The notes beneath the pieces are model-generated. The model worked only from the letters and a program-made list of their open reading frames with translations. It did not search any database and was not told the DNA's origin. Source: Chitinilyticum aquatile DSM 21506 (GTDB lineage Bacteria > Pseudomonadota > Gammaproteobacteria > Burkholderiales > Chitinibacteraceae). Taken from it: 64,000 nucleotides of DNA. The stretch spans positions 248,001-312,000 of the forward strand of contig NZ_KE387259.1 of the NCBI RefSeq assembly GCF_000430805.1. Reading direction: 5' to 3'. The position numbers and the translations under genes are program-made. Below, piece by piece: positions 18,275-29,314 of this stretch; the first letter of the stretch is position 1; every line of letters starts with the position of its first letter.

Positions 18275-20119
18275 TTATTTCGGCTGCCAGCGCACGCTCA
18301 GGAGCCCGTTGATGCCTTGCGTTGCGTAGCCCGTGGCCTGGACGTAGTCCTTGTCCAGCAGATTGTTGACCCGCGCTGTGAGTGACCAGTCGCGTGCGAC
18401 CTGCCAGCTTGCTGCCACGTTCACGAGGCCATAGCCGGCCAGCCGGATGGTATTGGCGGGGTCATCATAACGCGAGCCCATGCCCTGCAGTTCAAGACGG
18501 GCAGTCCAGTCGTTGCCGTGCAGGCCGGCATAGGCAAAGCCGCTGAATTCGGCGCGATAAGCCAGCTGCTTGTTGTAATCGCGCCCCTGGGTCGTGTTGG
18601 TGGCATCAAGCCAGTCCAGGTTGCCGCCGGCATTGAATACCTCGCCCTGCCAGTCCAGATTCAGCGTCACGCCCTGCAACGTCGCCTTGCCGATATTGTC
18701 GGTGGTATACGTCGCCGGATTGTATTGCAGCAGGTCGGTCAGGCGGTTGTGATACGCCGTTACGCCTGCCTGCAGGCGTGCGCTCTGGTAGCGCAGGAAG
18801 GCCTCGGTATTGCGCGACTCCTCCGGCTTGAGTTCCGGATTGCCGAAACCCGGGTAGTAGAGTTCGTTGAAGTTCGGCGCGCGATAACCGGTGCCATAGC
18901 TGGCTCCGAGCTGCCAGCCTGGCGTGATTTGCCAGGCCAGCGCGGCACTGCCGCTATTGTTGCGGCCAAATTGGGAATTGTCGTCACTGCGCAGATTCAG
19001 CTGCAGATTAACCGTGCCGAGCTGGGCCTGATAGCCGCCCAGTACGCTGTTGATGCGGCGATGGTCGACCGCGTACTTTTCGGTACTGCTGATGCGCTGT
19101 TCGAGCGATTCCAGTGCCAGCAGCAGCGAGCCGGCCCCCAGCGCAATGTCGTTCTGCCAGCCGATCTGGTTCTGGGTCGTCTTGAACGTACTCTTTTCCG
19201 CACTCCATGCGGACGGCAGCTGATAGTTGTCGCTGTCATCCAGGCTGATGCCGTACTGCAGCTTGCTGGTCCAGATATCGGTAATCGTGTTGCGGGTCCA
19301 GACAGTTGCTGCACCATTACGGCTTTCGTCGCGGTAGTCATAGGGGGCGGTCGTCCAGGCATTGTCGTAATGGTTTTCCGACCATGCCATCAGCAGGCTG
19401 CCACCGAATTCATGGCGCTCATTGATCTGGTGGCTGCCCGACAGCGACAGGCTCAGGTTCTCATAGCCATCCTTGTCGGTGTTGTTGGGGGCATTGCCCG
19501 GAGCAGCCAGCGCGCTGATCCCGTCGGTCCTGCTGTATGCCAGCCCGAGCGCGAAACGGCTGGCGCCCGTGCTGCCGGCAACGCTGGCGCTGGTTTCCAC
19601 CGTGTTCTGTGTACCGTAGCCAACGCTAACGCTCGGCGTGATCGCGCCACTGCCACGCCGCGTGAAAATCTGGATGGCGCCACCGATGGCGTCGGCACCG
19701 TACAGGCTCGCCGCCGGGCCACGCAGGATTTCGATGCGCTCGATCTGATCCAGCGGCATGTTCTGCAGTGCTGCGGCTCCCGTTGTGGCCGAGCCGTAGC
19801 GCACGCCATCGATCAGCACGACGATCTGGTTGCCATTGGCACCACGCAGATACAGCGAATTGACCTTGCCGGCACCACCGTTGCTGCGCAGCTGGACACC
19901 TGCCTGCTGCGACAGGAGGGTATTCAGGTCCGAATTGCCGAAGGAGTCGATCTGCTCCCGTTCGATCACCGTCACATCGCCAAGCACAGCGCCGGCCTGC
20001 TGTGGCTGGCGTGCGGCGGTAACGACGATTTCATCGAGCAGTGGAGTTTCGGCAAAGGCAAAAGAAGGAGAAAAGGCTGCAGCAACAAGCAGGTATATGC
20101 TGGTAAAACGCGGTTTCAT
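18275..20119 (-). CDS. btuB: TonB-dependent vitamin B12 outer-membrane receptor BtuB
   Basis: It transports cobalamin across the outer membrane using TonB-ExbBD energy. ATG 20119 has AGGAAAG six bases upstream and gives 614 residues. A signal peptide (1-22) is followed by the TonB box (DEIVVTA), the plug domain (LRSNGGAGKVNSLYLRGA and RIEILRGPAASLYGADAIGG) and the beta-barrel. The C-terminus ends in VRWQPK rather than the usual aromatic residue. It is first in btuB-cobO-btuF and has a cobalamin riboswitch in its leader. Confidence 0.95.
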   Translation of the reverse strand: MKPRFTSIYLLVAAAFSPSFAFAETPLLDEIVVTAARQPQQAGAVLGDVTVIEREQIDSFGNSDLNTLLSQQAGVQLRSNGGAGKVNSLYLRGANGNQIVVLIDGVRYGSATTGAAALQNMPLDQIERIEILRGPAASLYGADAIGGAIQIFTRRGSGAITPSVSVGYGTQNTVETSASVAGSTGASRFALGLAYSRTDGISALAAPGNAPNNTDKDGYENLSLSLSGSHQINERHEFGGSLLMAWSENHYDNAWTTAPYDYRDESRNGAATVWTRNTITDIWTSKLQYGISLDDSDNYQLPSAWSAEKSTFKTTQNQIGWQNDIALGAGSLLLALESLEQRISSTEKYAVDHRRINSVLGGYQAQLGTVNLQLNLRSDDNSQFGRNNSGSAALAWQITPGWQLGASYGTGYRAPNFNELYYPGFGNPELKPEESRNTEAFLRYQSARLQAGVTAYHNRLTDLLQYNPATYTTDNIGKATLQGVTLNLDWQGEVFNAGGNLDWLDATNTTQGRDYNKQLAYRAEFSGFAYAGLHGNDWTARLELQGMGSRYDDPANTIRLAGYGLVNVAASWQVARDWSLTARVNNLLDKDYVQATGYATQGINGLLSVRWQPK

Positions 20120-20261
20120 TGGCTTTCCTGGCAATACACCCCATGTGTATTGCAAAGCGCGGCAGGAAACGGCGAAGCAGCCGGCGCCCTTTGGCGCGGC
20201 AGACTCTTGCGGTTTCCCCTGCCGCAGTAAGGACACCCCGGCAAAATTGCCGGGAACGCAT

Positions 20262-20446
20262 CAAGGCCGGTCTCCGGGCTTGCCAGACTTGATGCATCGC
20301 CTTCCCGCCAGGACTCTGGCAGTGGCTCGCAGCACAGGGCGTGCTGGCGTGGATGCATCCACACTGGTTTACCGTTGCAGGGGCAGCGCAGGTGTTTCAC
20401 CTGCTTCCCGATTATCCCGCTGGCCAGATGGCCGGCAGGCACCTTG
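20262..20446 (-). ncRNA. Cobalamin riboswitch (btuB leader)
   Basis: Read on the minus strand, the leader has the conserved elements in order: GGTGCC at the 5' stem, GGTGAAACACCTGCG, GCTGCCCCTGCAACGGTAA, GAGCCACTG, GGGAAGGC and the B12 box AAGCCCGGAGACCGGCC (20266-20282). This matches the AdoCbl riboswitch class. A hairpin CCCGGCAA/TTGCCGGG follows at 20236-20253, about 115 bases before the btuB start. It has no T-run, so control of translation or a different platform is more likely than simple termination. Confidence 0.95.
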
Positions 20447-20456
20447 AATGGCGCGC

Positions 20457-20462
20457 ACTATA
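20457..20462 (-). promoter_or_regulatory. -10 box of the btuB operon
   Basis: TATAGT on the minus strand would place the transcription start a few bases before the riboswitch 5' stem. No convincing -35 is seen. Confidence 0.4.
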
Positions 20463-20538
20463 ACGCAAAACGGGCACTCTCACTTGTCATCCTTTGAAAG
20501 CCGCCGGAAATCATGCTCCGTTTTCCGTTCGCACAAAC

Positions 20539-20566
20539 AAACATGGCGCCCGCAGGCGCCATGTTT
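20539..20566 (-). terminator. Terminator hairpin of rpoD
   Basis: A perfect 12-bp stem AAACATGGCGCC / GGCGCCATGTTT with a 4-base loop lies 20 bases past the rpoD stop. The T-run on the minus strand is short and broken (GTTTGTG). Confidence 0.7.
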
Positions 20567-20586
20567 GCTGAATGCCGATCCTGCGA

Positions 20587-22521
<1,935 letters not shown>

Positions 22522-22654
22522 GTCGGTACAACGCTCAGCGTAACGTGCAAAAACGTAGAATTATATCAGAAAATTCAGGGCTTTTCCTGCCGCCCCCGCA
22601 CTTTCCGTCCTGTACTACCCCAGACACTCCAGCAAAAAACAGCCGCAAACCAGC

Positions 22655-24622
22655 TCAAGCGCCGGCAGCAGCCTGCAGCAGCTGCAAATATTCCTGCTTT
22701 TCCTGTTCGGTCAATCCGCCATTTTCACGACGGTAATCCAGCTCTGCACGACGCTCCACCCGGCGCGGCTGAATGATGCGCCGCTCGATCAGGATGCAGG
22801 TATCGCGCAACTCCTGCGCGCGCTCTTCCTGCGGGAAACGCCCATAGAGCTGAAGCCCTTCCTGCAGGCACTGGTCCAGATAGTCAAATTCGGGGCGATC
22901 ACGCCAGAACTCAAGCAGCAGAGCTCCCGGTTGCTGTGGCTGGCTGCGCGCCAGCGCCAGCAATTCGGACAGGAGGGCCAGCCGCCCTTCCTGCGGCCAG
23001 CGCGCTTCAACCGGATCAAGCTCCGCCACCGCGGAAGGATCACACAGCACCAGCCGGAACAGCTTGAGCATGGGGTCGAGTTGTGCACGCTGCGCTGGCG
23101 GCGCAGCCACCAGCCCCTTGGCCTCGCGCTCTTCCAGCTCGCGCTGGGCGCGCCAGTCGCCTGTGCGCCTTGAAGCACCAGCGCCTGGACGCACGGCACG
23201 CCCGGATTTTCTTTCCCGCCCCCGGAACGAGCCATCCGACTCCTGCACCGAGGAATAGCCCCCCTGGTAATAGCGTGGCGGCTCCGTGTCATCGTAGCGC
23301 CCCGGCTCTGGTGACTCAGCACTGCCCTGCGGCGCCTGCAGCTGCGCCATATCGGCCTGCGTCAGTTCGCACAACTCGCCCAGCCGCTTTTGTACCAGCA
23401 GGCGCAGCACCGGCGCCTCCTGCAACTGCTCAAGATACGGACGGGCGATATGCCAGAGTTTGGCGCGCCCCTCTTCACTGCTGAGATCCACCTGCAGGGC
23501 CAGTTCGCGCAGCAGATACTGCGACAGCGGCAAGGCCTCGTCATCGATCAGCCGCTCGAATGCCTCGCGACCAAATTCCTGCACATAGGAATCCGGGTCG
23601 TGCTCGGAGGGCAGAAACAGGAAGCGCACTTCCTTGCCATCGCGTACCAGCGGCAAGGCATTCTCCAGCGCCCGCCAGGCCGCACGGCGCCCGGCCTTGT
23701 CGCCATCGAAACCAAAAATCACCTCATCCGCGAGCTTGAGCAACTTTTTCACGTGTTCGGGCGTACACGCGGTCCCCAGGCTGGCCACGGCGTATTCGAT
23801 GCCATGCTGGTGCAGCATGACGACATCCATATAGCCCTCGGTCACCAGCACGCGACCGCGATCACGAATCGCCGCCCGCGCCTGCGGCAGGCCATACAGC
23901 TCGCGCCCCTTTTCGAACACCGGCGTTTCCGGCGAATTGAGGTATTTGGGCTCACCCTGCCCCAGTACCCGCCCGCCGAAACCGATCACCGCACCGCGCT
24001 GGTTCATGATGGGGAACATCACGCGATCACGGAAGCGGTCATAACGGCGCTTGGTATCTTCCTTTTCGATTACCAGGCCGGCTTCGGGCAGCAGCTTGCT
24101 CCAGTCATAATCAGGGTATATGGCCTTAAGCGCTTGCCAGTCTTCCCCACCGGGGGCATACCCAAGACCAAAACGCGCAGCCGTCTTGCCCTCGACGCCT
24201 CGCTTGCGAAAGTAGGCAATCGCCTCCGGTGACTTTTTGAGCGCGCCGCGATAGAAATCGAACGCGCCTTTCAGCACATCGAGAATGCCGGGCTGGGCCT
24301 TGTCCGCCGGAGCACTTCCCATATCCTCCAGCGGCACCGCCATGCCCAGCCCCTCGGCCAGCTTGCGGATTGCCTCGGGATAATTCAGCCCCTCATACTC
24401 CATCACGAAGCCGATAGCCGTGCCGTGCGCACCGCAACCAAAACAGTGATAGAACTGCTTCGAGGGGCTGACGGTAAACGAAGGCGATTTTTCCTTGTGG
24501 AAAGGGCAGCAGGCCTGATAGTTCTGCCCGGCCTTTTTCAGCGGCAGATACTTCTCGACCACGTCGACGATGTCGACGCGGTTGAGAACGTCCTGAATGA
24601 AGGATTCGGGAATGCGGGCCAA
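22655..24622 (-). CDS. dnaG: DNA primase
   Basis: It makes RNA primers for replication. The protein has 655 residues. The N-terminal zinc ribbon has the CHC2 pattern (CCPFHKEKSPSF then YHCFGCGAHG). The catalytic core has a TOPRIM domain (VTEGYMDVVMLHQHG with the Glu, FGFDGDKAG with the DxD-type acidic pair). The C-terminal part is the DnaB-binding helical domain. A Gly/Arg/Ser-rich linker at about 430-480 separates core and C-terminus. It belongs to the macromolecular synthesis operon. Confidence 0.98.
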   Translation of the reverse strand: MARIPESFIQDVLNRVDIVDVVEKYLPLKKAGQNYQACCPFHKEKSPSFTVSPSKQFYHCFGCGAHGTAIGFVMEYEGLNYPEAIRKLAEGLGMAVPLEDMGSAPADKAQPGILDVLKGAFDFYRGALKKSPEAIAYFRKRGVEGKTAARFGLGYAPGGEDWQALKAIYPDYDWSKLLPEAGLVIEKEDTKRRYDRFRDRVMFPIMNQRGAVIGFGGRVLGQGEPKYLNSPETPVFEKGRELYGLPQARAAIRDRGRVLVTEGYMDVVMLHQHGIEYAVASLGTACTPEHVKKLLKLADEVIFGFDGDKAGRRAAWRALENALPLVRDGKEVRFLFLPSEHDPDSYVQEFGREAFERLIDDEALPLSQYLLRELALQVDLSSEEGRAKLWHIARPYLEQLQEAPVLRLLVQKRLGELCELTQADMAQLQAPQGSAESPEPGRYDDTEPPRYYQGGYSSVQESDGSFRGRERKSGRAVRPGAGASRRTGDWRAQRELEEREAKGLVAAPPAQRAQLDPMLKLFRLVLCDPSAVAELDPVEARWPQEGRLALLSELLALARSQPQQPGALLLEFWRDRPEFDYLDQCLQEGLQLYGRFPQEERAQELRDTCILIERRIIQPRRVERRAELDYRRENGGLTEQEKQEYLQLLQAAAGA

Positions 24623-24714
24623 GGCAGCTCTGCGGGAAAATCAGCGGATTAAGAGGAAACGCACAGACATGCGGCAAACGCAGGAAGCCCGGCCCCCTGC
24701 GGCAGACACCTCAC

Positions 24715-25155
24715 TCAGGCAAGCCTGGCCTTGACCAGCTTGTTCACTTCCGTCATGTCGGCACGGCCAGCCAGCGCGCCCTTCAGCTCGCCCATGATCT
24801 TGCCCATGGAGGCCGGTGCTGCACCATGCTTCGCCACTGCGGCATCAACCGCTGCGGCCACTTCCTCGGCAGACAGTTGCTGCGGCATGTAGACCTGCAG
24901 CTCGTTGATTTCAGCCTGCTCTTTTTCGGCCAGATCGGGGCGCTGGGCGGCCTGATACTGGCTGATGCTGTCGCGGCGCTGCTTGACCATCTTTTCGATG
25001 ACAGCAGCCACCGCCACATCGTCCAGCTCGACGCGCTCGTCGACTTCCTTCTGCTTGATCGCCGCCAGCAAGAGGCGAATCGTCGCCAGGCGGTCGGTTT
25101 CACGCGCCTTCATGGCGGTTTTCATGTCTTCGGTAATGCGGGCTTTCAAGGACAT
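24715..25155 (-). CDS. GatB/YqeY domain protein
   Basis: The 146-residue product resembles YqeY, which shares the tRNA-binding tail domain of GatB and related amidotransferases. The role of the stand-alone form is not established. Family segments LATIRLLLAAIKQKEVDER, YMPQQLSAEEV and MGKIMGELKGALAGRAD are clear. It lies between rpsU and dnaG, its usual place in betaproteobacteria. A hairpin just upstream (25217-25241) could modulate readthrough from rpsU. Confidence 0.93.
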   Translation of the reverse strand: MSLKARITEDMKTAMKARETDRLATIRLLLAAIKQKEVDERVELDDVAVAAVIEKMVKQRRDSISQYQAAQRPDLAEKEQAEINELQVYMPQQLSAEEVAAAVDAAVAKHGAAPASMGKIMGELKGALAGRADMTEVNKLVKARLA

Positions 25156-25216
25156 CGCAGTTCCTGTTCGGCTATCGGGCTAAGGGGGAGAAACGGATCA
25201 GTGCAGCATAAACGAC

Positions 25217-25241
25217 AAAAGGCCGCCATCGGCGACCTTTT
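25217..25241 (-). terminator. Hairpin between rpsU and yqeY (attenuator-like)
   Basis: On the minus strand AAAAGGTCGCC pairs with GGCGGCCTTTT around a GAT loop (one G-U pair), ending in TTTT. It lies 17 bases after rpsU and before yqeY in the same operon. It probably reduces readthrough so that S21 is made in excess over DnaG and RpoD. Confidence 0.7.
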
Positions 25242-25257
25242 CGTACAACGCAGCTGA

Positions 25258-25470
25258 TCAGTACAGCTTCGGCGGCAGTTGCTGGCTGCGCAGGCGCTTG
25301 TAGTGGCGCTTAACGGCAGCAGCGAGCTTGCGCTTGCGTTCTGCAGTCGGCTTTTCGTAGAACTCGCGGGCGCGCAGTTCAGTCAGCAGACCGGTTTTTT
25401 CTACGGAACGCTTGAAGCGGCGCATCGCTACTTCGAACGGTTCGTTCTCTTTAACGCGTACAGATGGCAT
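25258..25470 (-). CDS. rpsU: 30S ribosomal protein S21
   Basis: The 70-residue product starts [21 protein letters not shown] and has the basic C-terminal tail ([11 protein letters not shown]) typical of S21. In the 30S subunit it helps initiation. It is the promoter-proximal gene of the rpsU-yqeY-dnaG-rpoD operon and diverges from tsaD, 160 bases away. Confidence 0.98.
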   Translation of the reverse strand: MPSVRVKENEPFEVAMRRFKRSVEKTGLLTELRAREFYEKPTAERKRKLAAAVKRHYKRLRSQQLPPKLY

Positions 25471-25630
25471 GGATCGAATCCTGTTGTCTTGGCAGATGAG
25501 CCGCAGGCGGCTTCATGGGGAAAGCGGCAGATTATCCATGAAAGAAGCCGGCATGTCAAAGCCCTCTCTTCCCCTGTTGCATTCATGCGGCTACCATTCG
25601 GTCTCTTCCATCGCAACAAGACGCTACGCC

Positions 25631-26644
25631 ATGCTGGTACTGGGCATCGAATCCTCCTGCGACGAAACCGGCGTCGCATTGTACGACACTTCCGCCGGGC
25701 TACTCGCACATCAGCTGCACTCGCAGATCGCCATGCACGCCGAATATGGCGGCGTCGTGCCCGAACTCGCCTCGCGCGACCACATCCGCCGCGTACTGCC
25801 GCTCACCACGGCCTGCCTCGCGGACGCCGGACGCACGCTGACTGATATTGATGCCATTGCCTACACCGCAGGTCCCGGCCTGTCGGGCGCGCTGCTCGTC
25901 GGCGCCAGCGTGGCCAATGCGCTGGCGTTTGCGCTCAAGAAACCAACCATCGCCGTGCACCACCTCGAAGGTCACCTGCTCTCGCCGCTGCTGGCCGACC
26001 CGGCTCCCGAATTTCCCTTTGTCGCACTGCTGGTTTCCGGCGGCCACACGCAACTGATGGCGGTGCATGGTGTCGGCCGCTATGAACTGCTGGGCGAAAC
26101 GGTTGACGATGCCGCCGGCGAAGCCTTTGACAAGTCGGCCAAACTGCTGGGGCTCGGTTACCCGGGCGGGCCAGCGCTGTCGAAACTCGCGGAGTCGGGC
26201 GACCCGGCCCGTTTCACGCTGCCGCGCCCGATGCTGCACTCGGCCGATCTCGATTTCAGCTTCTCCGGCCTGAAAACGGCGGTGCTCAATCTCGTGAAAG
26301 CACAGGACAATCTCGACGAGCAAACACGCGCCGACATCTGCGCCGCCTTCCAGGAAGCCATCGTCGAGGTCATCAGCAAGAAGTGCATCAAGGCCATGAA
26401 GCAGACCGGCCTCAACCGGCTGGTGATTGCCGGCGGCGTCGGCGCCAACCGGCAATTGCGCGACGGACTGAACGACGCCTGCAGCAAGCGCGGCTGGCAG
26501 GTTTTCTACCCGCCGCTGCATCTGTGCACCGATAACGGCGCGATGATCGCCTTTGCCGGCGCACAGCGACTGAAATTTGCACAGACCGCTGGCAGCTTCG
26601 CAGTACAGCCGCGCTGGGATCTGGCCAGCCTGCCGGCCACCTGA
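25631..26644 (+). CDS. tsaD: tRNA N6-adenosine threonylcarbamoyltransferase TsaD
   Basis: It adds the threonylcarbamoyl group to A37 of ANN-decoding tRNAs, working with TsaB/TsaE. The protein has 337 residues from ATG 25631: [14 protein letters not shown] at the N-terminus, the iron-binding HHLEGH motif, [17 protein letters not shown], and the ASKHA-type nucleotide fold ([13 protein letters not shown]). An upstream extension to 25412 would run back across rpsU and is rejected. The divergent rpsU/tsaD arrangement is common in proteobacteria. Confidence 0.97.
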   Translation: MLVLGIESSCDETGVALYDTSAGLLAHQLHSQIAMHAEYGGVVPELASRDHIRRVLPLTTACLADAGRTLTDIDAIAYTAGPGLSGALLVGASVANALAFALKKPTIAVHHLEGHLLSPLLADPAPEFPFVALLVSGGHTQLMAVHGVGRYELLGETVDDAAGEAFDKSAKLLGLGYPGGPALSKLAESGDPARFTLPRPMLHSADLDFSFSGLKTAVLNLVKAQDNLDEQTRADICAAFQEAIVEVISKKCIKAMKQTGLNRLVIAGGVGANRQLRDGLNDACSKRGWQVFYPPLHLCTDNGAMIAFAGAQRLKFAQTAGSFAVQPRWDLASLPAT

Positions 26645-26706
26645 TATATACCCACACAGATATAAAGCCACAACTCTTTTATTAAAATGGTTATATCTAC
26701 ATACCC
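26645..26706 (+). repeat. Dispersed palindromic intergenic repeat, copy 4
   Basis: The ends are ATATACCC and ACATACCC. An internal perfect inverted repeat AGATATAA / TTATATCT encloses AAAGCCACAACTCTTTTATT. It fills the gap between the convergent tsaD and FAH genes. Confidence 0.5.
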
Positions 26707-26710
26707 ATTA

Positions 26711-26737
26711 AAAAAACCCGCCAAGGCGGGTTTTTTT
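26711..26737. terminator. Bidirectional terminator between tsaD and the FAH gene
   Basis: A 12-bp stem AAAAAACCCGCC / GGCGGGTTTTTT has A-runs on one side and T-runs on the other, so it can act on both convergent genes. Confidence 0.92.
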
Positions 26738-26757
26738 AATGGGTGAAGCACTCATGT

Positions 26758-27408
26758 TCACGCCACCTGAAAACGGCTTTCGATCAGGCCGGGCAGGGTC
26801 AGCAGCAACTCATCGCCGGACACAATCGGCCCCACGCCCTCTGGCGTACCGGTAAAGACCAGATCACCGGACTGCAGGCCGAAGCGCGCGGATATCCACG
26901 CAATCAGCGTGGCCACGCCGAATGCCATGTCGCGCGTGCGGGCATGCTGCTTCAGCTCGCCATTGCGGTGCAGGGTGAATTCCAGCGCCTGGGGATCGGT
27001 AATTTCATCTGCGGCGACAAAGGATGTCAGCGGCGCCGCACCGGCGAAGCCCTTGGCCAGCGTCCACGGGTTGCCGGCCTTTTTTGCGGCCGCCTGCACG
27101 TCGCGCGCGGTCAGATCCAGCCCGAGCGCATAGCCGGCGACATGCGAGAGCGCATCGGCGGCGGCAATATTGCGCCCGCCGCGCCCGATGGCGACAACCA
27201 GTTCGGTTTCATGGTGGACTTCCTGCGACCAGGCCGGCAGCTGCAGCGGTTCGCCGGCAAACACCAGCGCGCTCGACGGTTTGAGAAACACCATGGGTTC
27301 AGTGCCGATGGTCGACCCCATTTCGCGGGCATGTTCAAGGTAATTGCGCCCGACGCAGAAGACATTCGCAACGCGCAGTGCTGTACCGGCAATCAGAATT
27401 TCAGGCAT
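26758..27408 (-). CDS. Fumarylacetoacetate hydrolase family protein
   Basis: The protein has 216 residues from ATG 27408, with GGAG upstream. It is a short single-domain FAH member. It has FCVGRNYLEHAREMG, FLKPSSALV, the metal-binding HHETELVVAIGRGG (His and Glu) and the end segment VFTGTPEGVGP. Such proteins act as acylpyruvases or oxaloacetate decarboxylases, and the exact substrate is not shown. It lies just downstream of a CobD/CbiB-family gene on the same strand. Confidence 0.93.
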   Translation of the reverse strand: MPEILIAGTALRVANVFCVGRNYLEHAREMGSTIGTEPMVFLKPSSALVFAGEPLQLPAWSQEVHHETELVVAIGRGGRNIAAADALSHVAGYALGLDLTARDVQAAAKKAGNPWTLAKGFAGAAPLTSFVAADEITDPQALEFTLHRNGELKQHARTRDMAFGVATLIAWISARFGLQSGDLVFTGTPEGVGPIVSGDELLLTLPGLIESRFQVA

Positions 27409-27446
27409 GGCAGGCTCCGCAGGAAAATGCCAGGGATAAAACGACT

Positions 27447-28367
27447 TTACGCCAGCCACTGGCCGAGCGAATACAGCAGCACGACAGCCACCCACAGCAA
27501 CACGGTACGCCACACGAGACCCACGGCGCTCGGCAGGTAATCGGCGCTGGCCGGCTCGCCCACGCCGATTTCCGGGCGCAGCTTGATGGTGTGATCCTGA
27601 TGCAGCGCTTCGCCCAGCTTCACGCCCAGCGCGCCACCGGCGGCAGCCAGCAGGATACCGCTGCTGTAATGGCTCCAGCGGTCAGCCTGCGTGCGCCAGC
27701 AGTAAATCGCATCTTCGAAATTGCCCATGATGGCGTAGCCCACAGCGGTGAGACGTACCGGCAGATAATCCAGCACGGCCAGCACGCCATCGGCAAAACG
27801 GCCAAACAGATCATCACGCCCACCCCACTTTTGCTGCAGGAGGCTTGCCGCGCGGTAGAGTACGGCCCCCGCCGGGCCAGCCACCCAGGCCAGCACCAGG
27901 AACCAGAACAGCGTGGCAAACACGAAACGGAAGGAATCCAGCACACCCTGCTCGATCGCCAGACGCGCCACTTCATCCGGTGTCAGCTCGGAAGTGGACT
28001 GCCCGGTCCAGTCGGCCAGCAACTCGCGGGCGGCCGCGAGATCTTCCTCCTGCAGCGCTTTCGAAATGCCGGTGAAGGCGTGACTGAACTGGCGGAATCC
28101 CATCGTGAAATACAGCAGCAGCACACTCCAGGCCAGCCCCAGAAACACGCTCGCCATGTTCAGCAGCCAGTAGCCCAGTGCGGCGACCAGCAGCAGCGGC
28201 AGCACGGCAATCAGCCAGGCATAGACACCATTGCGGTATTCGCCGGCATTCAGATTGCGCTCAAGCCGGTTGGCACCGCGCACGAAGGCCAGGTACAGCG
28301 GGTTGCGGTTGCTGATCGGGCGCAATTGCTCCAGCGCCAGCGCAAGAATGAGGACGAGAAGACTCAT
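27447..28367 (-). CDS. CobD/CbiB family integral membrane protein
   Basis: The protein has 306 residues with about five membrane helices. It resembles CobD/CbiB, the adenosylcobinamide-phosphate synthase that attaches the aminopropanol arm in B12 synthesis, and the related AmpE group. Relevant segments are LALEQLRPISNRNPLY at the start, RFADGVLAVLDYLPVRLTA and GNFEDAIYCWRTQA. No other corrin-ring genes are in the window. A cobalamin salvage role or an AmpE-like envelope role are both possible. It shares its strand with the FAH gene (38 bases apart). Confidence 0.8.
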   Translation of the reverse strand: MSLLVLILALALEQLRPISNRNPLYLAFVRGANRLERNLNAGEYRNGVYAWLIAVLPLLLVAALGYWLLNMASVFLGLAWSVLLLYFTMGFRQFSHAFTGISKALQEEDLAAARELLADWTGQSTSELTPDEVARLAIEQGVLDSFRFVFATLFWFLVLAWVAGPAGAVLYRAASLLQQKWGGRDDLFGRFADGVLAVLDYLPVRLTAVGYAIMGNFEDAIYCWRTQADRWSHYSSGILLAAAGGALGVKLGEALHQDHTIKLRPEIGVGEPASADYLPSAVGLVWRTVLLWVAVVLLYSLGQWLA

Positions 28368-28553
28368 GGGCACACAATTCCGTAAAACGTGGCGCAACAC
28401 CGCTGCGCCCTGCCCTGCACGATACCATAGCCCTGCCGGATGCCCAAAATCACCGCTCCGTGGCGGCAGGATTCGCGACAGGGTCTTGAAAAAAGGCCTA
28501 CGCCCCCCTATCTTCATCCCGTTCTAACGCCAAACCATCCGGAGATACCCATA

Positions 28554-29147
28554 ATGGAACACAAGCTGCCCGAACTGCCGTACGCCCAGGACGCCCTGAC
28601 TCCCTACATGAGCGCCGAAACCCTGTCCTATCACTACGGCAAGCATCACCAGACCTACATCACCAACCTGAACAACCTGATCAAGGGCACCGACAACGAG
28701 TCGAAGAGCCTGGAAGAGATCGTCAAGACTGCTCCGGCCGGCGGCCTCTACAACAACGCTGCACAAACCTGGAACCACACCTTCTTCTGGCTGGGCTTCA
28801 AGCCGAACGCCGAAGGTGCCGATCGTGCACCGGCTGGCAGCCTGGCTGACGCCATCAACGCCAAGTGGGGCTCCTTCGACGAATTCAAGAAGGCATTCAA
28901 CACTTCCGCCGCCGGCAATTTCGGCTCCGGCTGGACCTGGCTGGTGAAAAAGGCTGACGGTTCGCTCGACATCGTCAACACCGGCGCTGCAGGCACCCCG
29001 CTGACCACCAGCGACGTCGCCCTGCTGACCTGTGACGTCTGGGAACACGCTTACTACATCGACTACCGCAACAGCCGCCCGAACTACCTGGAAGGTTTCT
29101 GGAAGCTGGTTGACTGGGACGTGGTTGCTGCTCGCTTCGCGGCTTAA
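28554..29147 (+). CDS. sodB: Superoxide dismutase, Fe type
   Basis: It converts superoxide to peroxide and oxygen. The protein has 197 residues. The metal ligands are visible: His in [10 protein letters not shown], His in QTWNHTFFW, and Asp and His in [13 protein letters not shown]. The Gln in NNAAQTWNH is at the place that marks Fe enzymes, and there is no signal peptide. GGAG at 28540-28543 supports the ATG at 28554. A terminator follows at 29164-29192. Confidence 0.96.
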   Translation: MEHKLPELPYAQDALTPYMSAETLSYHYGKHHQTYITNLNNLIKGTDNESKSLEEIVKTAPAGGLYNNAAQTWNHTFFWLGFKPNAEGADRAPAGSLADAINAKWGSFDEFKKAFNTSAAGNFGSGWTWLVKKADGSLDIVNTGAAGTPLTTSDVALLTCDVWEHAYYIDYRNSRPNYLEGFWKLVDWDVVAARFAA

Positions 29148-29163
29148 TCCCCGACCGCGCGAG

Positions 29164-29192
29164 AAAAGGACGATACCCGTCGTCCTTTTTTT
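29164..29192 (+). terminator. Rho-independent terminator of sodB
   Basis: A 10-bp stem AAAAGGACGA / TCGTCCTTTT with a 6-base loop is followed by further T. Confidence 0.92.
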
Positions 29193-29314
29193 ATTGCCAA
29201 CGCCAGCCCGAAATGACGGACGGCCTCAAGGCCGCTGCAGCATGGCCGATACGGCGTTTACCCCGCCGCATCCGCGACGCCCCCTCACCCCGGCCACAAG
29301 GGCCGGCCAACCGG

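Noticed and set aside
18518-20230. 570-codon plus-strand frame opposite btuB
   Set aside because: Antisense shadow of a TonB receptor in GC-rich DNA; the btuB frame has signal peptide, TonB box and plug motifs.
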